DNA from: Vanilla planifolia
Lineage: Eukaryota; Streptophyta; Magnoliopsida; Asparagales; Orchidaceae
Reading direction: 5' to 3'
Length of the DNA stretch: 64,000 nt
Assembly: GCA_023846275.1 (NCBI GenBank)
Contig: CM043875.1
Span: 21,704,593 to 21,768,592, forward strand
Within the stretch, counting starts at the first letter, position 1; the number at the start of each line of letters is the position of its first letter. Below, piece by piece: positions 11,891-23,329 of this stretch. The translations under genes and the position numbers were made by a program. The notes beneath the pieces were generated by a model. That model saw nothing but the letters and a program-made list of their open reading frames with translations. It was not told where the DNA came from and searched no databases.

Positions 11891-13148
11891 AAGAAAAAAT
11901 TCTCTATATTTGACCTTTAAATGGCTCGCAATATCATTAAGGCCACAGCTAGTTTAGGTGAAGTTATATCCTCTCACCATCCTCTTTTGCTAATCACTAG
12001 GATCATACTATGTCATACTATATAATAGGAGTTCCAAATGTTTTCCTTAAATTCTCAGTCCATCGTACTAGAGGATCACCAGGATCATACACATATGTTC
12101 TTATATATTTCTTAAAATTAAGTGGAACGTATGAGTTTGATAATGGTTAACTATTATATGATAAGTTTTTTCTTAAAGTTATGCTTTCAAGAATTTCAAT
12201 ACAATGCAAAAATGTGCATGTATATGAAAGTTAATTAAGAGAAACTAGCAAAGAATGACAATGCTAAATGTTTGTCCTCTTACATTTTCGTTTTATAATC
12301 TATCCTAAGTTAGTTAAGATAACTTACGAAATGAGATGAATTATACAAGTATGATAATCTACTTTGTGCTAGATGATGTATCAGTCTTGAACCATAAAAA
12401 GCAGACTTAATCATTGTATATGGATGATGTTAGTATGATCAAGCTTTAGTTGCTTATTCTAATGTAACCATATGGTTGTATAAGTACAATTTATACAACA
12501 TACATGCCCGAGCACTTTAGCACATATTCTCTAGTTTAGTTATAAAGGAAAATATTTTCCATACTCATACAAATTAATAGTTGTCTAAGCATGGTGCTTG
12601 TATAGATAGTGAAATTTAAAGGTTCTATACCTTGTATGAGTAGTTTTCTACTTCATTTTCTTAGAAGAAGTTTCCATCACTTCTCTATGATGAAGACATT
12701 CTACATATATGATCTTATAATAGCTTCGAACTCAATTGATACTTTAAGCCACATTTTAGACCATACAAGCACAAAACAATGGATTGTATTTTATGAAGTA
12801 AAAAAGTAAGGCTTATTTTATACATAATTTTACCAATTTAATCACTTGGATTTCATTTTAAAAGATTTATGATAATTTTGCATTGATCCTAGTACAACTC
12901 TTGATGAGTTAATTCTCATAAACAAAGGATTTAATAATAATTCATATGATGAGCAAGCTAGAATGAAATCCTAATATGCCACTTAAGCATAAAGGACAGG
13001 TTTGACATTTACTAATAATAGTAATATTGTAAACGAAAGACATCAAGTGGTTTATCCACACACCAAGGAGCACACCTAGTGAGCTCCAAGATTTGAATGT
13101 TGAGCCAAACATGCTTGAGTAAAGGTCTTCTTACTTCAATTCATTCTA
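11891..13148. other. Unrecognised stretch between LTR-like block and gag relic
   Basis: A frame at 11922 opens with MARNIIKATASLGEV but closes quickly and shows no homology I recognise. More copies of the TACAAGTATGATAAT-type motif occur near 12342 and 12435. If this is copia leader and gag N-terminus, it is too decayed to show. Confidence 0.4.
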
Positions 13149-14300
13149 ATGTCTTTATGCCTTCTCCTCACTTTCAATTTCCTACAATTGTTATCTAATC
13201 TTGAAATCTCAAAACCCTTAACAAATTGTAGGTCTATTGAGTTAGGTTTTGTGATCATCAAACTCAAAGGTTACAACATTGTTAAGGAATTTGATCACTT
13301 AGTGTTTGCTATTAAATCCTCAAAGGACTTAGATAAGCTCTCCTTATATGAGCTACATGAAGATCTCATGATCAATGAGTTGGAGATGGCAAGGAGTTAA
13401 TAAGAGGAAGAGTAGACCAAATAATTCAAGAAGGAGAAGGATATTAATTTGAAAGTTGCACCATCTACTTTTGATGATGATTCACCATGTAATAGTAGTT
13501 ATATCAACTCTCCAAAAGGATAATAGTATTTTTCAAGTCTTTGGTTGTAGGACATTCAAGCAAAAAAGAGTAGATTTATAAATAAAAAGGAAAGAAAGTT
13601 GCTATGAATGTTAAGATTTGGGACATTACAATCCCATTAGTACCAAATTGGCAAAGAAGAAGAAAAGTATGAATAAGAAGAACTACAAGAAGGAGAATAA
13701 GAAAAAAAAATGATAATGATGGCTACACAATAATGTTCATAAGAATCTACATCCTCTTGAAGTGGTAAGGAGAGTGAAGAAGATAAGTATTTGATTTTTC
13801 CTTTAGCTAGGCCTAAGGGTTTCTCAAGTAGTGAAGAGGTTTATGAAAAACTCATATGCCTCATAACACACCATCAAGGTTCCTTCTAGAGTGAAGACAA
13901 CGATGTAAGTATTCTCTAACATAAAGAATTAGAAAATAACTTTCTTGATAATGCCATTGAATCTCTTTCAATCAAACATAGAAACTTAAAGTATAAAGGT
14001 TACTTTGGCTAATGTGATGATTTAAATGAAAAAGGTTCAAAGTATTTGAATGAATCACACCAAACTTGAGATGAACTTTTTAGAAAAATTTTTAAACATG
14101 TAAAAGAAAAGGTTGTTTATTAACAATTTAAAAAATTGCATTCACATTGTGTTCTTTCGCACAACATGTAGAAGAATCTTACACCTTTAAATCCTAAATC
14201 AATGCATGTTGTTAATTACTTTACTTATGCTCCATCTCTTACTTGCAATTGTTGCTTAAAGAAAGGTCACATTTCCAAGGATTCAAGACAAAAATAAATG
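13149..14300 (+). pseudogene. Ty1/copia gag relic with zinc knuckles
   Basis: The frame at 13149-13400 (83 codons) ends in KEFDHLVFAIKSSKDLDKL and SLYELHEDLMINELEM, the typical C-terminal part of the UBN2 gag domain of plant copia elements. About 190 bp downstream a CCHC-like knuckle is visible (CYEC, stop, DLGHY) with the last Cys lost. It is followed by a Lys-rich tract and an acidic ESEEDKY stretch. A second knuckle-like motif, CNCCLKKGHISKDS, lies near 14240-14285 with the last Cys replaced by Ser. In the family this protein is the nucleocapsid that packages element RNA. Stops and frame changes show it is dead. Protease, integrase and RT of this copy were not found. Confidence 0.6.
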
Positions 14301-14439
14301 TGATTTCTTGGTAGTAAGATATGTTTTGCCTCAATTCTAACCTTTTCACTCATCATGATTAACTTACCATTCCATACTTTTGAGCTGAGAAAATAATGAT
14401 TAGATTCTTAAAGGGTGATATCAATAATGTTCAAACACC

Positions 14440-15621
14440 ATCATGTTACATGGGAAAAGAATATATCCTCCATAGGAGCAAAATGGCTCAAGGCTTAAAA
14501 CACTTGCATTATAGTTGCCTTCTCTGTAAAGCTGAATTGGAAGCCATTAAATAGAAAAACACAATGAGCTAAATACATGGAAAGTAAATACTAGAGAATT
14601 TATAGAATGAGTGACAACTTTGATACTAGAAGCATGCAAGAGGTACTAAGAATTTAGTGGTAGATAATTGAAAGTTATGTGCCAAGATTAGCTCTCTTAT
14701 CTAGACTCTTACAATGGATGATATGTTTAGCTTACACTCCTCCTAAAATGCTATTAGAAACATATATCTCAACTTATTATCCAAAAAGATGATATGGAAT
14801 TCTAGATGTCCAATCATAGTCTTAGTTTATTATGGAGAATCCTTGATAAAGTAATTGCTTTTTTAGAGCAATTAAATAATCAAATTTTAGCTAACCTCTA
14901 AATGTTGTCACTATCCTAGTGAGGATTCCTTGAATCATGCATTTATTTTCTATGAATAGGTGAATAAGGTGTAGTCTTTCCTTGCTAACAGATTGAAAAT
15001 TCTACATCAGAAGCATCACAACATACAAGATATATTCCATAGCTAGCAATAGTATGTTAAAAGGAACTTAATAATGGAACAAAGTTCTTCATATTCTACC
15101 CCTAATAATATGCTGGAGCGTTTGTAAAGTTAGAAATCTTACAATGTCATAGGAAATAAGCTAGTAAACATAAACATTATAAACAACATCATCTATCACT
15201 ACTAAAACACATTAAAATGTTTTCCTCTCACACAAATGTCTCAAGAGGACTTAATTCTAGCATAGCATGGCTCAGTCCCTCCATTCAAGTTCATCTAGTA
15301 AAAAACATGTGAACTATTATTTGGATCATCATTAGCTAAAAAAATGAGCTTAATTTTCATGGTTTAACAAGCTTCAAGATTGAGCAATTCAACTCTAGTA
15401 GAGTCACCCATGATCCCAAAGGTAATATAATAGAAACTTCTGCTTTTTTCACTAGAAAATGCTCATTAATGGAAGCAATAGTGCTTGCTATTAACAAAGG
15501 TTTAGAAGCATGCAAGTGAAATAAAATTACATTTGTTGTAATTAAATTGGACTATCTTATATTGCTCAATATAATTATGGGATATCAAGAAATTAATTCA
15601 AAATTGGTCAAATGCATTTAG
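14440..15621 (+). pseudogene. LINE relic: 3' RT flank, zf-RVT and RNase H
   Basis: Three landmarks appear in the order expected for the 3' part of a plant L1-type ORF2. First, a segment around 14475-14550 (KAELEAIK frame) aligns at DNA level with the minus-strand LINE near 53100. Second, a zf-RVT-like motif lies at 14900-14956 (CCHYPSEDSLNHAFIF). Third, an RNase H (RVT_3) segment at 15382-15621 reads THDPKGNIIETSAFF, then KCSLMEAIVLAINKGLEACK, stop, NKITFVVIKLDYLILLN; it is preceded by an LNFHG motif where the family has its first catalytic Asp (LNFDG). That D-to-H change plus stops make it inactive. Intact L1 ORF2 carries out target-primed reverse transcription. Confidence 0.65.
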
Positions 15622-16500
15622 TAAATTAAACATGAGATAGAAGTAGTAAGTGTAGATAAGCAATTCATTCACAAAGAGGTAACAATGTATATATATTGCT
15701 CACAAAATGGCAACTCAATGAGACAAAGCATACATATTAGACATTTACAGCATTTTAGCACAATGTAGAGCCTTAATGAATATATATAAAGCTCACTAAT
15801 TAAACATTTGAACCATAAGATTCCTAGCCATTTTAAATTTATCATGATATGATGTTGAATATTTCAGAATTCTATGCTATCACAAAAATAACATAAATAA
15901 TGATCTTATAAATTGTACAATATAACATGTCAACACAACATGAATCAATTATGATCATATATCTATATTAGACGATTAAACAGTAGATGTACTATTCACA
16001 TGTGCACTTCATTGTACTTGATCGCTAGCTATTTTATTTCGATATTGGTTTAGAATAGTTATTGTTCACATCTAGCATCTATCATAAGTTGGAAATTTTC
16101 TTACCCTAATGATCAACCAAATACATCCAATTATTATTGTGTTAACTTGTTAGGATGGACAAGATTTCGTGACCAAAAAATTTAGACTTTTGTAATCCTC
16201 AAATTAGATGCTATTCAAGTATACACTGCATTATACCTACCAAAATGGATTAGTCAATATAATAATTAAAATCATCTTAAGTATTTCATTTAATTGGAAG
16301 TATGATGTGGATCAAACTATTATGATGATCACATTTCCCATCCATGCATCGCCACTCCATAATTTCTCAAATGTCTTTTTATGATGGAAAACCTTAAAGT
16401 GTATGACATGTATTATGCCTAACTCAGGTTGAACTTTTCATATCTTAAATAAAATATATATCTAGTTTTTGTAACAAAAAAAACTAGTCACAATAGTACA
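15622..16500. other. AT-rich stretch without recognised gene
   Basis: It directly follows the RNase H relic and probably includes its decayed C-terminus and 3' UTR. Neither a poly-A tail nor a target duplication could be fixed. No other similarity seen. Confidence 0.4.
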
Positions 16501-16559
16501 AATATATTTTCCCCAGAAGGCCTATCTTTGTACTTAGCCATTAGTGAATGAATTTTTAT

Positions 16560-16960
16560 AGCCTAAGTATGATATGCCTTATCATATAAGTATGATTATT
16601 TGTGATCTTTGAAATTGTGCTTGTCATACAACACATCATTTTGTGTGATCAACATCATACAAAATTTTCTCAAGAGCTAAGAATGGTTGAATTGTTTGTG
16701 TGATGCTTCATCATATAAGGATGATCATTTGATAATAGAGAAATGAACTAATCAGATAAGACAAGATGAGTTGGATAACATAGTTAGAGTTTTATCATGC
16801 TTGTACTATTACATGAATCAAATAATACGATCAATTAAAAATATGAGTAATAGCTAGTTTTAATAGACTTTGATGCATCTTTAGAGAAGAGTTTGGATCA
16901 CTTTGAGAAATTGAAATGGGGTATTCAAAGGTATCAAAGAATGGAATTATTCTTAATCAT
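16560..16960 (+). repeat. Diverged copy of copia-like LTR block (matches 9040-9480)
   Basis: It is co-linear with 9040-9480: TTATCATATAAGTATGATTATTTGTGATC, a GCTTGTCATA motif, TCATCATATAAGGATGATCATTT, a GAAATGAACTA motif, and finally TATTCAAAGGTATCAAA. It carries two clear copies of the near-palindrome. The copy is partial and ends where the second RNase H relic begins. Confidence 0.6.
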
Positions 16961-17001
16961 GTTGGTAATGCTATGAAAGTTTTCTACATGTTATAGATTA
17001 C

Positions 17002-17290
17002 AAATCCTCTATGGAATTAAATGCATTAGTAGTGATATACATGATTAAACTATGCAAAAATTAGAGCATCAATAATGTTGTCATCGAGTTGTACTCTCAA
17101 ATACTCATTAAAGAGTTGCAAAGTTAGGAAAATAGAAGTTGGAAGGTCTTACCCTTGATTCATCAGATTGAATAGTAATTTGATCCAATTCATAATAAAT
17201 GGAGTTTTATCCATAGATAAGGTAATAAAGTGGACTCTTTTCTCACTAAATTAGTTGTACAATCTGATATTGCTAGTAAATGGAATGATG
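17002..17290 (+). pseudogene. Second LINE-type RNase H (RVT_3) relic
   Basis: A single reading frame interrupted by stops runs SSMELNALVVIYMIKLCKN, stop, SINNVVIELYSQILIKELQS, stop, ENRSWKVLPLIHQIE, two stops, then WSFIHR, stop, GNKVDSFLTKL. This follows the plant RVT_3 RNase H from the ME-motif helix to the C-terminal HxxREGN-V-D-LA motif. It covers the part that is missing or decayed in the copy ending at 15621. The segments differ at overlapping positions, so it is a second copy and not the displaced tail of the first. Confidence 0.65.
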
Positions 17291-17904
17291 CAAATCTCAC
17301 TAACTTATGAAAGACATTCATTCATAAAGCTCAAATCTCATATGTTTGCTCATTGTACAAGGTATGATGTAAATTTTTGATTGATTTGCACTAGGATGAT
17401 GGTGAAAGTTGCATTTTAAATGACTTCGTGATGTAATCATATGACATGATTATCAGTATTTTATTGAATGATTATCCACAAGGCTATGATTTGATTAGTT
17501 ATTATACATTTGTTCTATATGACTTAAGGATTGAAAAAACACTCACTCAAACTCATAAGGGTGCTTCATTGTTATACATCTTCTAGCATGAATATTAGTG
17601 AATCAGTACATTAGTCAAAGTTATTGTGTGCAACATGCAAAGCCATAGGATCACCAAGGTAGGTCTTCTCCTCATGTATGGCCATATAGCCACTCACAAA
17701 ATCATACAGTGGTAAAGGGTTGTAATGAATTGTAAATCTTTCTTAATAAAAAAATATTGATATTAAAGTAATAAAATAATGCATTTTATATTCCTCTCCT
17801 TATTTGGGATTCATCTCATCCTATAAATAATACACTTTTATTGAATACTGCATGAAGCAATAAAATAAATAGCAAATTATTCCACATACCTTTTGAGTTG
17901 TTAC
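17291..17904. other. Probable LINE 3' region and gypsy flank
   Basis: No coding sequence recognised. A stretch near 17695-17760 (GGGTTGTAATG..TTTCTTAATAAAAAAATATTGAT) resembles the 3' end of plant L1 elements, but no clean poly-A tail is present. The right end may hold the 3' LTR of the gypsy internal region that starts at 17905; its partner LTR was not identified. Confidence 0.35.
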
Positions 17905-17925
17905 AAATTCCTCCCTCGTGATAAT
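17895..17925 (-). other. Polypurine tract and 3' LTR start of gypsy A
   Basis: On the minus strand, CACGAGGGAGGAATT is followed by TGTAACAACTC. The preceding codons (FKDKIITREEF) match the usual end of gypsy pol, which normally sits a few bases upstream of the polypurine tract. Confidence 0.5.
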
Positions 17926-18049
17926 TTTATCCTTGAAATTCAAAATAAGTCAAGATGTTTTTTTTGCATGTAACATTTTGCTTCTTTCATCCTCACACAC
18001 AATAATAAATTGTTTCTTGAAAAAAAAATGTTAGGATGTCTTTTCTACA

Positions 18050-18860
18050 TCACATTGTTTTATTCCAAAGTGGCTTCCCTTACTAATTGATTGGCCCACT
18101 AAACTTAATCACATAATAGCCTTTCCTTAATTGCTATATTTCCCTTACTATAATCTTTATTAGTTTCTCTTCATAAGTCAAATCTTATCATATTTTCATA
18201 AAACATTGATCATACTATTTCACATGAGAATGATCTACCAAATATTTCATCAATGAGGATATATAAAATATATTACATACTTCAACTAATGTGAAAGGTA
18301 TGCCTACCTTATATGAAACCTCACTAATGCTTTCAATTGTTTGGAAGGGTTTGATGTATCTTGATTGATTTTTTGCCTTTGAAATCCTTTCTCAGATAGG
18401 CTATACCTTCTTTATTATTTTAGATATCATTTCAAGCCCAACCAATATTTTCTTACACTCTTGTACCAATAGAATGGTGAATTGACATTTCCTCCCATAA
18501 AATGCTTTAGAGGAAATAATTGCAATGCTTGATTAACAACAATTGTTAAATACAAACTCTATTTAAGTTAGATTCATACCTTACAAGGTGTAATACACAC
18601 AATCTCCACATGTTCTCCAATGTTTATATTATCCTCATAGCTTGAAAATCTTTTTGAAGTTAAAAAGTTGTGTTAAATTTATATAGAAGGTGTCATGTAC
18701 CTTTCTCCACAACTTTGAGTCCCTGTCTAACACAATAGAATTTTTTCACCATGTGTTCTCATTATTTGGCTCACATAAATTTGAGCCAGCTTCTCTACAA
18801 TGTATGTAGTCATTACTAGCAAAAAGTGCATAATGTTTGTCATTCTTTTCATGATGACTT
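18050..18860 (-). pseudogene. Gypsy A integrase and C-terminal tail relic
   Basis: In minus-strand order the fragments are HFLLVMTTYIVEKLAQIYVSQIMRTHG (integrase core near the second catalytic Asp), a WRKVHDTF region, then SKAFYGRKCQF, and finally the C-terminal LSPRYIKPFQTIESISEVSYKVG with FYISSLMKYLVDHSHV and DLTYEE. The intact protein joins element cDNA to host chromatin. Several frames are needed to read it, so it is non-functional. Confidence 0.75.
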
Positions 18861-19649
18861 ATATTGTGTGTTGTCCTTAACTACACCTAAGATGACCAAT
18901 CGTAAAATTGATGGATATCTCTTCCTATTTCCATACAAGTATAAAAAGAGAATTTAGCAATCCATATGGCTTTTGATGTCCCTCATTGAGCTTTGAACAT
19001 ATAAAGCTTTTACTAACATAGTCTCAAATGTCCTTTTCTTATTAGGCCATTAGAAGGTTTTTTCATGCCTTAATATATTTTTGTCACTCTTTGATGTACT
19101 GAATACTTGGTTTCAAGTAGCTAATTCAATAAAATTTGTTTCAATTCTTTCTCATCAAGAATGCATATCCTATTTTTGAAGTAAAGTGTAATATTACCTT
19201 CATTCAAATTGGAATCAAACTTAAGACCATCAAAGAGCTTAGCCTTAATCATCTAACCAATCTACTATAACATCTACTAATGCAAAGTTCCCCTTATTGG
19301 ATGTAAATAAGAATTCAACCTTAATTGATCCATTTTCATGCATAATTTTTCTCATTCCTTATTGGTCATCATGTTATTTATGCTTTCTCTCCTACTTAGA
19401 TCATCTAATACCACCTTGGATTTATTGTAATGATAAATGATCTCTATATCACAACCATTTATTAATTCTAGTCATATTCTCTATCTAAAACTTAACTCCC
19501 TATGAGTGAAGATGTATTTAAGATTTTGGTGGCTTGAATATATGCATTTGCTCCTTATAGAGAGTGTATAGATATCTTTAATTAAAAAATGATAATAGCA
19601 TGTTCAAGGTAATGAATTAAATAATTCTTTCTTGAGCTCATAATAGCTT

Positions 19650-20545
19650 AGAAGCAAAAAGTTATAAACCTATTATTTTGTATTAAAACAACATCTAACT
19701 CTTGCATAAATGAAATTGTAATACTCAAAAATCCTCATTACTTTCAGGTAAAGACAAGATTAGTGTTGTTATTAATTTCTTCTTAATCTCTTAGAAACTA
19801 TTCTCATAGTCTTAATTCCATTTAAATAAAACTTTCTTTTGTGCTAGCTTTGTCATTGGTAAAACAAGTTAAGAAAATTCTTTGACAAACTTTTTTGAAT
19901 ACATAACTAGTCCAAAAAACTTCTAATCTTTTTCACATTTGTAAGTTTGAGAAATCTAGCTACTACTACCACTTTTTTGTGCATCTATAAATATTCTAGT
20001 AGCACTTTTGACATGTCCCAAAAGTTATAATGCTTGACATGCAAAAATTGTAATTAAAGAACCTAGCATATAATTAATTTTCTTTCATTGTCTGTAATAC
20101 CAAGTTTAAGTGCATTACATGCTCCTTAGTATCTTAAAATACATTAGAATGACATCAATAAAGATAGTGATAAAATTATCCAACCACTACTTGAAGTATA
20201 AATTCATGAAATCAATGAAAGTAGTTAGTGCTTGTCAGCTCAAAAGGAAATACTAAAAATTCACAATGACATACCTAGTCTTAAAAGCTATCTTTGTTAT
20301 GTCTTTCTTTTTAATTTTTAATTGGAGATTTCTAAGCTATAAATTAGACTTTGATAATACCTTTGCTCTTTATAGTTGAACTAAGAGAGCTCTTCTAACA
20401 ATGACAAAGGATACTATTTTTTTGTGATCCTATTAAGTTCCTTCTAACCTATGCACATGTGTATAATCTAATATTTCTTCTTGATAAGTATAATAGGTGC
20501 TCCAAATGGTGAAATTCTTAGTCAAATAAGCCTTCTATCAGGCAT
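19650..20545 (-). pseudogene. Gypsy A reverse transcriptase/RNase H relic
   Basis: On the minus strand the recognisable pieces are IEGLFD, a HLEHLLYLSRRNIRLYTC segment (family: fGAPvlfvkkkdg..R.C), FKTRYVIVNF, then PFELTSTNYF and a WLDNFITIFIDVILMYF-like stretch where the YxDD box has become IDVI. Next come LVLQT..LYARFFNYNFC (RT thumb/connection) and an ITFGTCQK segment. Frames change repeatedly. Intact, the enzyme copies element RNA into DNA in the virus-like particle. Confidence 0.7.
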
Positions 20546-20744
20546 TTCTTATAATTGCATTGGTGTCATCTTATATTGTGTCTTAAATATAAGTTTATGT
20601 TTAGGTATAAAAAGAATACCAAATTCTATCTCCCTATCAAGATGAAATCTTGGCAGATCCTTAAGGACAGCTTAAGGTAACTTCACACTACATGAATACC
20701 TTGCAGTGAAGGATCTTCATTATTTCTAAGTTGTATTAAAGTGG

Positions 20745-21140
20745 GTATCACTTACGTTCCTTTTTTACAAGTTTCTCTTCTTTCAATATAGAGGTAAACT
20801 TTTCCCTCACAAATTTAATCACCTTGGTACCAACGTCCATATAAATTTTCATTTTATTTTCTAAGCAGTCATTAATAACTTTATGGTTACTAGCCAATCC
20901 TTTCCAATATATGTCAAATTCCTTTGGATTGATTATAGTCAATTGAGATTTGAAGGGTTTGATAATGATTTCTACATTTTCATTTATGTATTTAACTAGT
21001 TTGACTTCTCCATTAAATAATGTAATTACAAATAGCTAATATATAACAATCTGCTAACATGCACAACCAATGTAGTAAATATGAATGAATGTGATCCTTT
21101 ACTATCAGAAAGAACTTCCATGTGTTTATTTTGTAGAAGT
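20745..21140 (-). pseudogene. Gypsy A aspartic protease relic
   Basis: Near 21060-21130 the minus strand reads HMEVLSDSKGSHSFI, corresponding to the retropepsin active site (family VLIDSGSTHNFI). The catalytic Asp is kept but the Gly after DS has become Lys. About 200 bp downstream the frame at 20942-20748 reads EFDIYWKGLASNHKVINDC, matching the 'D-ILGMDWL..h..v-dc' region that ends the protease. The stretch upstream (21200-21470) holds a readable frame with GKSTSGENVSGKDLVIGW that I do not recognise. Confidence 0.55.
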
Positions 21141-22364
21141 AAGGTACCTGTGTAACATCATGGGATGATGGAATTTCCCTTTATGTGATTGTATAAATGT
21201 ACAATTGAGCCATTTATGGTTATGCTATTAAAAATTGTCCCTTCCCTTTAATAAGTAAATTTTTGTTGTATCCTCCAACAGTAGACCATCCAATAACCAA
21301 ATCTTTACCACTAACATTTTCACCACTAGTAGATTTCCCCATTGCCCATGGATAGTCTCTAGCATGACGTTTAATCTCCTCATAAGAAAAGTATTCGATG
21401 GTGTTCTTATTATTAAGTTTTCCTGAGTGATTTTTTCCATAGATTTTACGCTTGGGCTTCTCCCTCAGTCTTGATCCTAAAATAGGTTGAGATCTTAAAT
21501 TAGATAGTCACATTTATAAACTTCTACTTACTCTTTTGTGAAAGTGTTCCTTTCTTTCTTCAAGATGCTTTCCTAGCCTCTATAGTGATTTAATTCCATT
21601 CTATCCTTCTTGCAACCTCACAAGTCTTTATAAGTAATGAACAACATTGTTGCCATAATGCTTTTAATAAAATCCAATAAACCTTGTTTTCAACACTTAC
21701 CTATTTTCGTTCTCAATGGTCACCATTTTTATTGTATATTTGTCAAACATGTAGGACTTCTGTTCATATTTAGCTGTGGATTATCTTATTTGAAGAAGAC
21801 ATCACAGTTTATTTTACTTCATTTCTTTAATAGATTTTAAGATCAACCATTACTAAAACACATATCAAAATTCTCTTTGTGGTATCTCTAAATTCCTTGG
21901 TCAACTAGATACAATCCAATTTGACTTCTAGAGGCTAATAGGTGTTATCCTTCATTAGGCTTCCATATTTATATTCATTACGTATATTTCTTGGCATCGT
22001 TCTTCCTGAGATGGTTACTCCATCTATAATTAATTGTTAAAACTTTTTACTTATCATGTGATCAGGATTCACATATTTCATTATGTATATAACAAGTTTA
22101 TTAAAACAAGTATATAATAATATATGTAAAATTGCTTAGTATATGCAAATTAAATCTAAGAATAAAAGCAATAATGTTATAGGTAATTATTTAAGCTCCA
22201 CTCTATGATCTCACAAGGCCAAAAACCCTTTAATTAATTTCATATGACAGTAATCTAATTTGTTTTATGCCATTCTGCCATAGTCATACCATGACCTTAT
22301 CCAAATTTTATGTAATTTTGATCTTTGTATATACTTATTAAAAGAATATGACAAATTTATATTT

Positions 22365-22377
22365 ATCTCTGATACCA
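22365..22377 (-). other. Met-tRNA primer binding site of gypsy A
   Basis: On the minus strand the sequence is TGGTATCAGAGAT, matching the first eleven bases of the initiator-Met-tRNA complement exactly. It marks the 5' end of the internal region. Confidence 0.65.
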
Positions 22378-22725
22378 TATAAAAAAGTAAACCAAACCAT
22401 TTTTTTTGCATGTAAGTAAACCATACAATAATATTAAACTAGATTCCATTATAGTGAAGAATAATATAAATTAGTTTTATTTTCATATTTTAGTAAAGGT
22501 GTAAAAGAAATGAATATAAATACTTATGGCACATTATTACATTACCAAATATCTAAATCTTGATACATCATTGAACTTTATTAATGGCAACTAGCGACAC
22601 TAGAAAGCTATCTCCTCTCACTACTCTCTTAAAGTCCCATGATGTGCATCTAAGTTACCTAAAATATAAATTAATTAAAAACTAAGCTATCATCATAATT
22701 AGGTATATAAGCCATTACAAATTTG
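22378..22725. other. Probable decayed 5' LTR of gypsy A
   Basis: It lies immediately upstream (minus strand) of a primer site, so an LTR is expected, but I could not align it with 17700-17905. No coding sequence seen. Confidence 0.3.
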
Positions 22726-22965
22726 TGACATCTTAATCTTATTATGCTAAGATATTATTCCCTTGAGATGTCCCATACTTAATCTAATAGGTTTGTCCAT
22801 TAAAAGGTATATTTATATTTTAAGATCATGATCTCTTATAAATACTAGGGTTAATCCTTTAATAGCCAATGCATGATATTTATTCTTATACCTCACAATC
22901 TAAAAATCTTCAAGGAGTTATTCCTTTTTTATCAATTTATCTTCTAAGATATCACCTGATGACCA
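22726..22965 (-). repeat. TRIM-like element, 3' LTR
   Basis: It aligns with 23071-23301 at an offset near 336-345 bp. Shared motifs are TAAGATATTATYCC, an ATCTYATATAAACACTAGG/TCTTATAAATACTAGGG motif with TTAAT, TTTAATAGCCA and AAGATATCACCTGATGA / AAAATATCACTTGATAC. Confidence 0.65.
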
Positions 22966-22980
22966 CTCCTCACCCTCTTT
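22966..22980 (-). other. Polypurine tract of TRIM-like element
   Basis: On the minus strand AAAGAGGGTGAGGAG lies directly against the TGG that starts the 3' LTR. Confidence 0.55.
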
Positions 22981-23052
22981 GGTCCTTAGTGTTATCAGCC
23001 CACCAACTTTTCCTTAGTCAATCCTCAAACCACATTAGAATAGTATAACATA

Positions 23053-23066
23053 TTGCTCTAATACCA
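23053..23066 (-). other. Met-tRNA primer site of TRIM-like element
   Basis: On the minus strand TGGTATTAGAGCAA, one mismatch from the canonical TGGTATCAGAGC, four bases inside the 5' LTR end. Confidence 0.6.
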
Positions 23067-23070
23067 AATT

Positions 23071-23301
23071 TGACATTGCTCCCATTCTGTTAAGATATTA
23101 TCCTATTAGAATAATATTGTATCAACCCAAGTAAATTTTTTCTCTAAAGATGTCTCAATATCTTAAAACTATGTTATCTCATATAAACACTAGGATTAAT
23201 TTCTTAATAGCCATAAAAAAATTTCTCCTTGTAACTATCAACCAAGAAGTATATTAAGAGCCATTCCTTGTCCCCTTTCTTAAAATATCACTTGATACTT
23301 A
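23071..23301 (-). repeat. TRIM-like element, 5' LTR
   Basis: Diverged partner of 22726-22965. Its outer end has lost the terminal TG (reads TAAGTATC on the minus strand). The sequence beyond it (23302-23330, CTCCCTACCATCTTC) is similar to the polypurine/internal piece at 22966-22995, showing the repeat unit is longer than the LTR. Confidence 0.6.
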
Positions 23302-23329
23302 CTCCCTACCATCTTCAATCATCAATATT

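Larger units (their letters stand above)
17905..22377 (-). mobile_element. Ty3/gypsy internal region A (primer site to polypurine end)
   Basis: On the minus strand the region runs from a Met-tRNA primer site (22365-22377) through protease, reverse transcriptase, RNase H and integrase to a purine-rich tract followed by TGTAACAACTC at 17905, a typical gypsy LTR start. About 4.5 kb is a normal internal length. Frames are heavily broken by stops and shifts. I could not align the two LTRs, so either they are too diverged or one is lost. Order PR-RT-RH-IN with a C-terminal chromodomain-region tail fits Ty3/gypsy, not copia. Confidence 0.7.
22726..23301 (-). mobile_element. TRIM-like miniature LTR retrotransposon
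   Basis: Two direct repeats (22726-22965 and 23071-23301, about 240 and 231 bp) enclose only 105 bp. On the minus strand the internal piece begins four bases after the first repeat with a Met-tRNA primer site (TGGTATTAGAGCAA) and ends with a purine tract abutting the second repeat. Copies begin TGGTCATC or TAAGTATC and end ATGTCA. The size and layout match terminal-repeat retrotransposons in miniature (TRIMs), which code for nothing. Homology continues past 23301 into a second internal-like piece, so the element is probably part of a longer LTR-internal-LTR-internal array. Confidence 0.7.

Noticed and set aside
8640-12500. Motif-rich region as a CRISPR-like array or satellite
   Set aside because: Spacing is irregular, the intervening sequence is neither unique-spacer length nor repeated in tandem, and the genome is a plant nuclear one.
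22378-22725. Assigning a definite 5' LTR to gypsy A
   Set aside because: I could not align it to sequence below 17905, so only a probable decayed LTR is stated.
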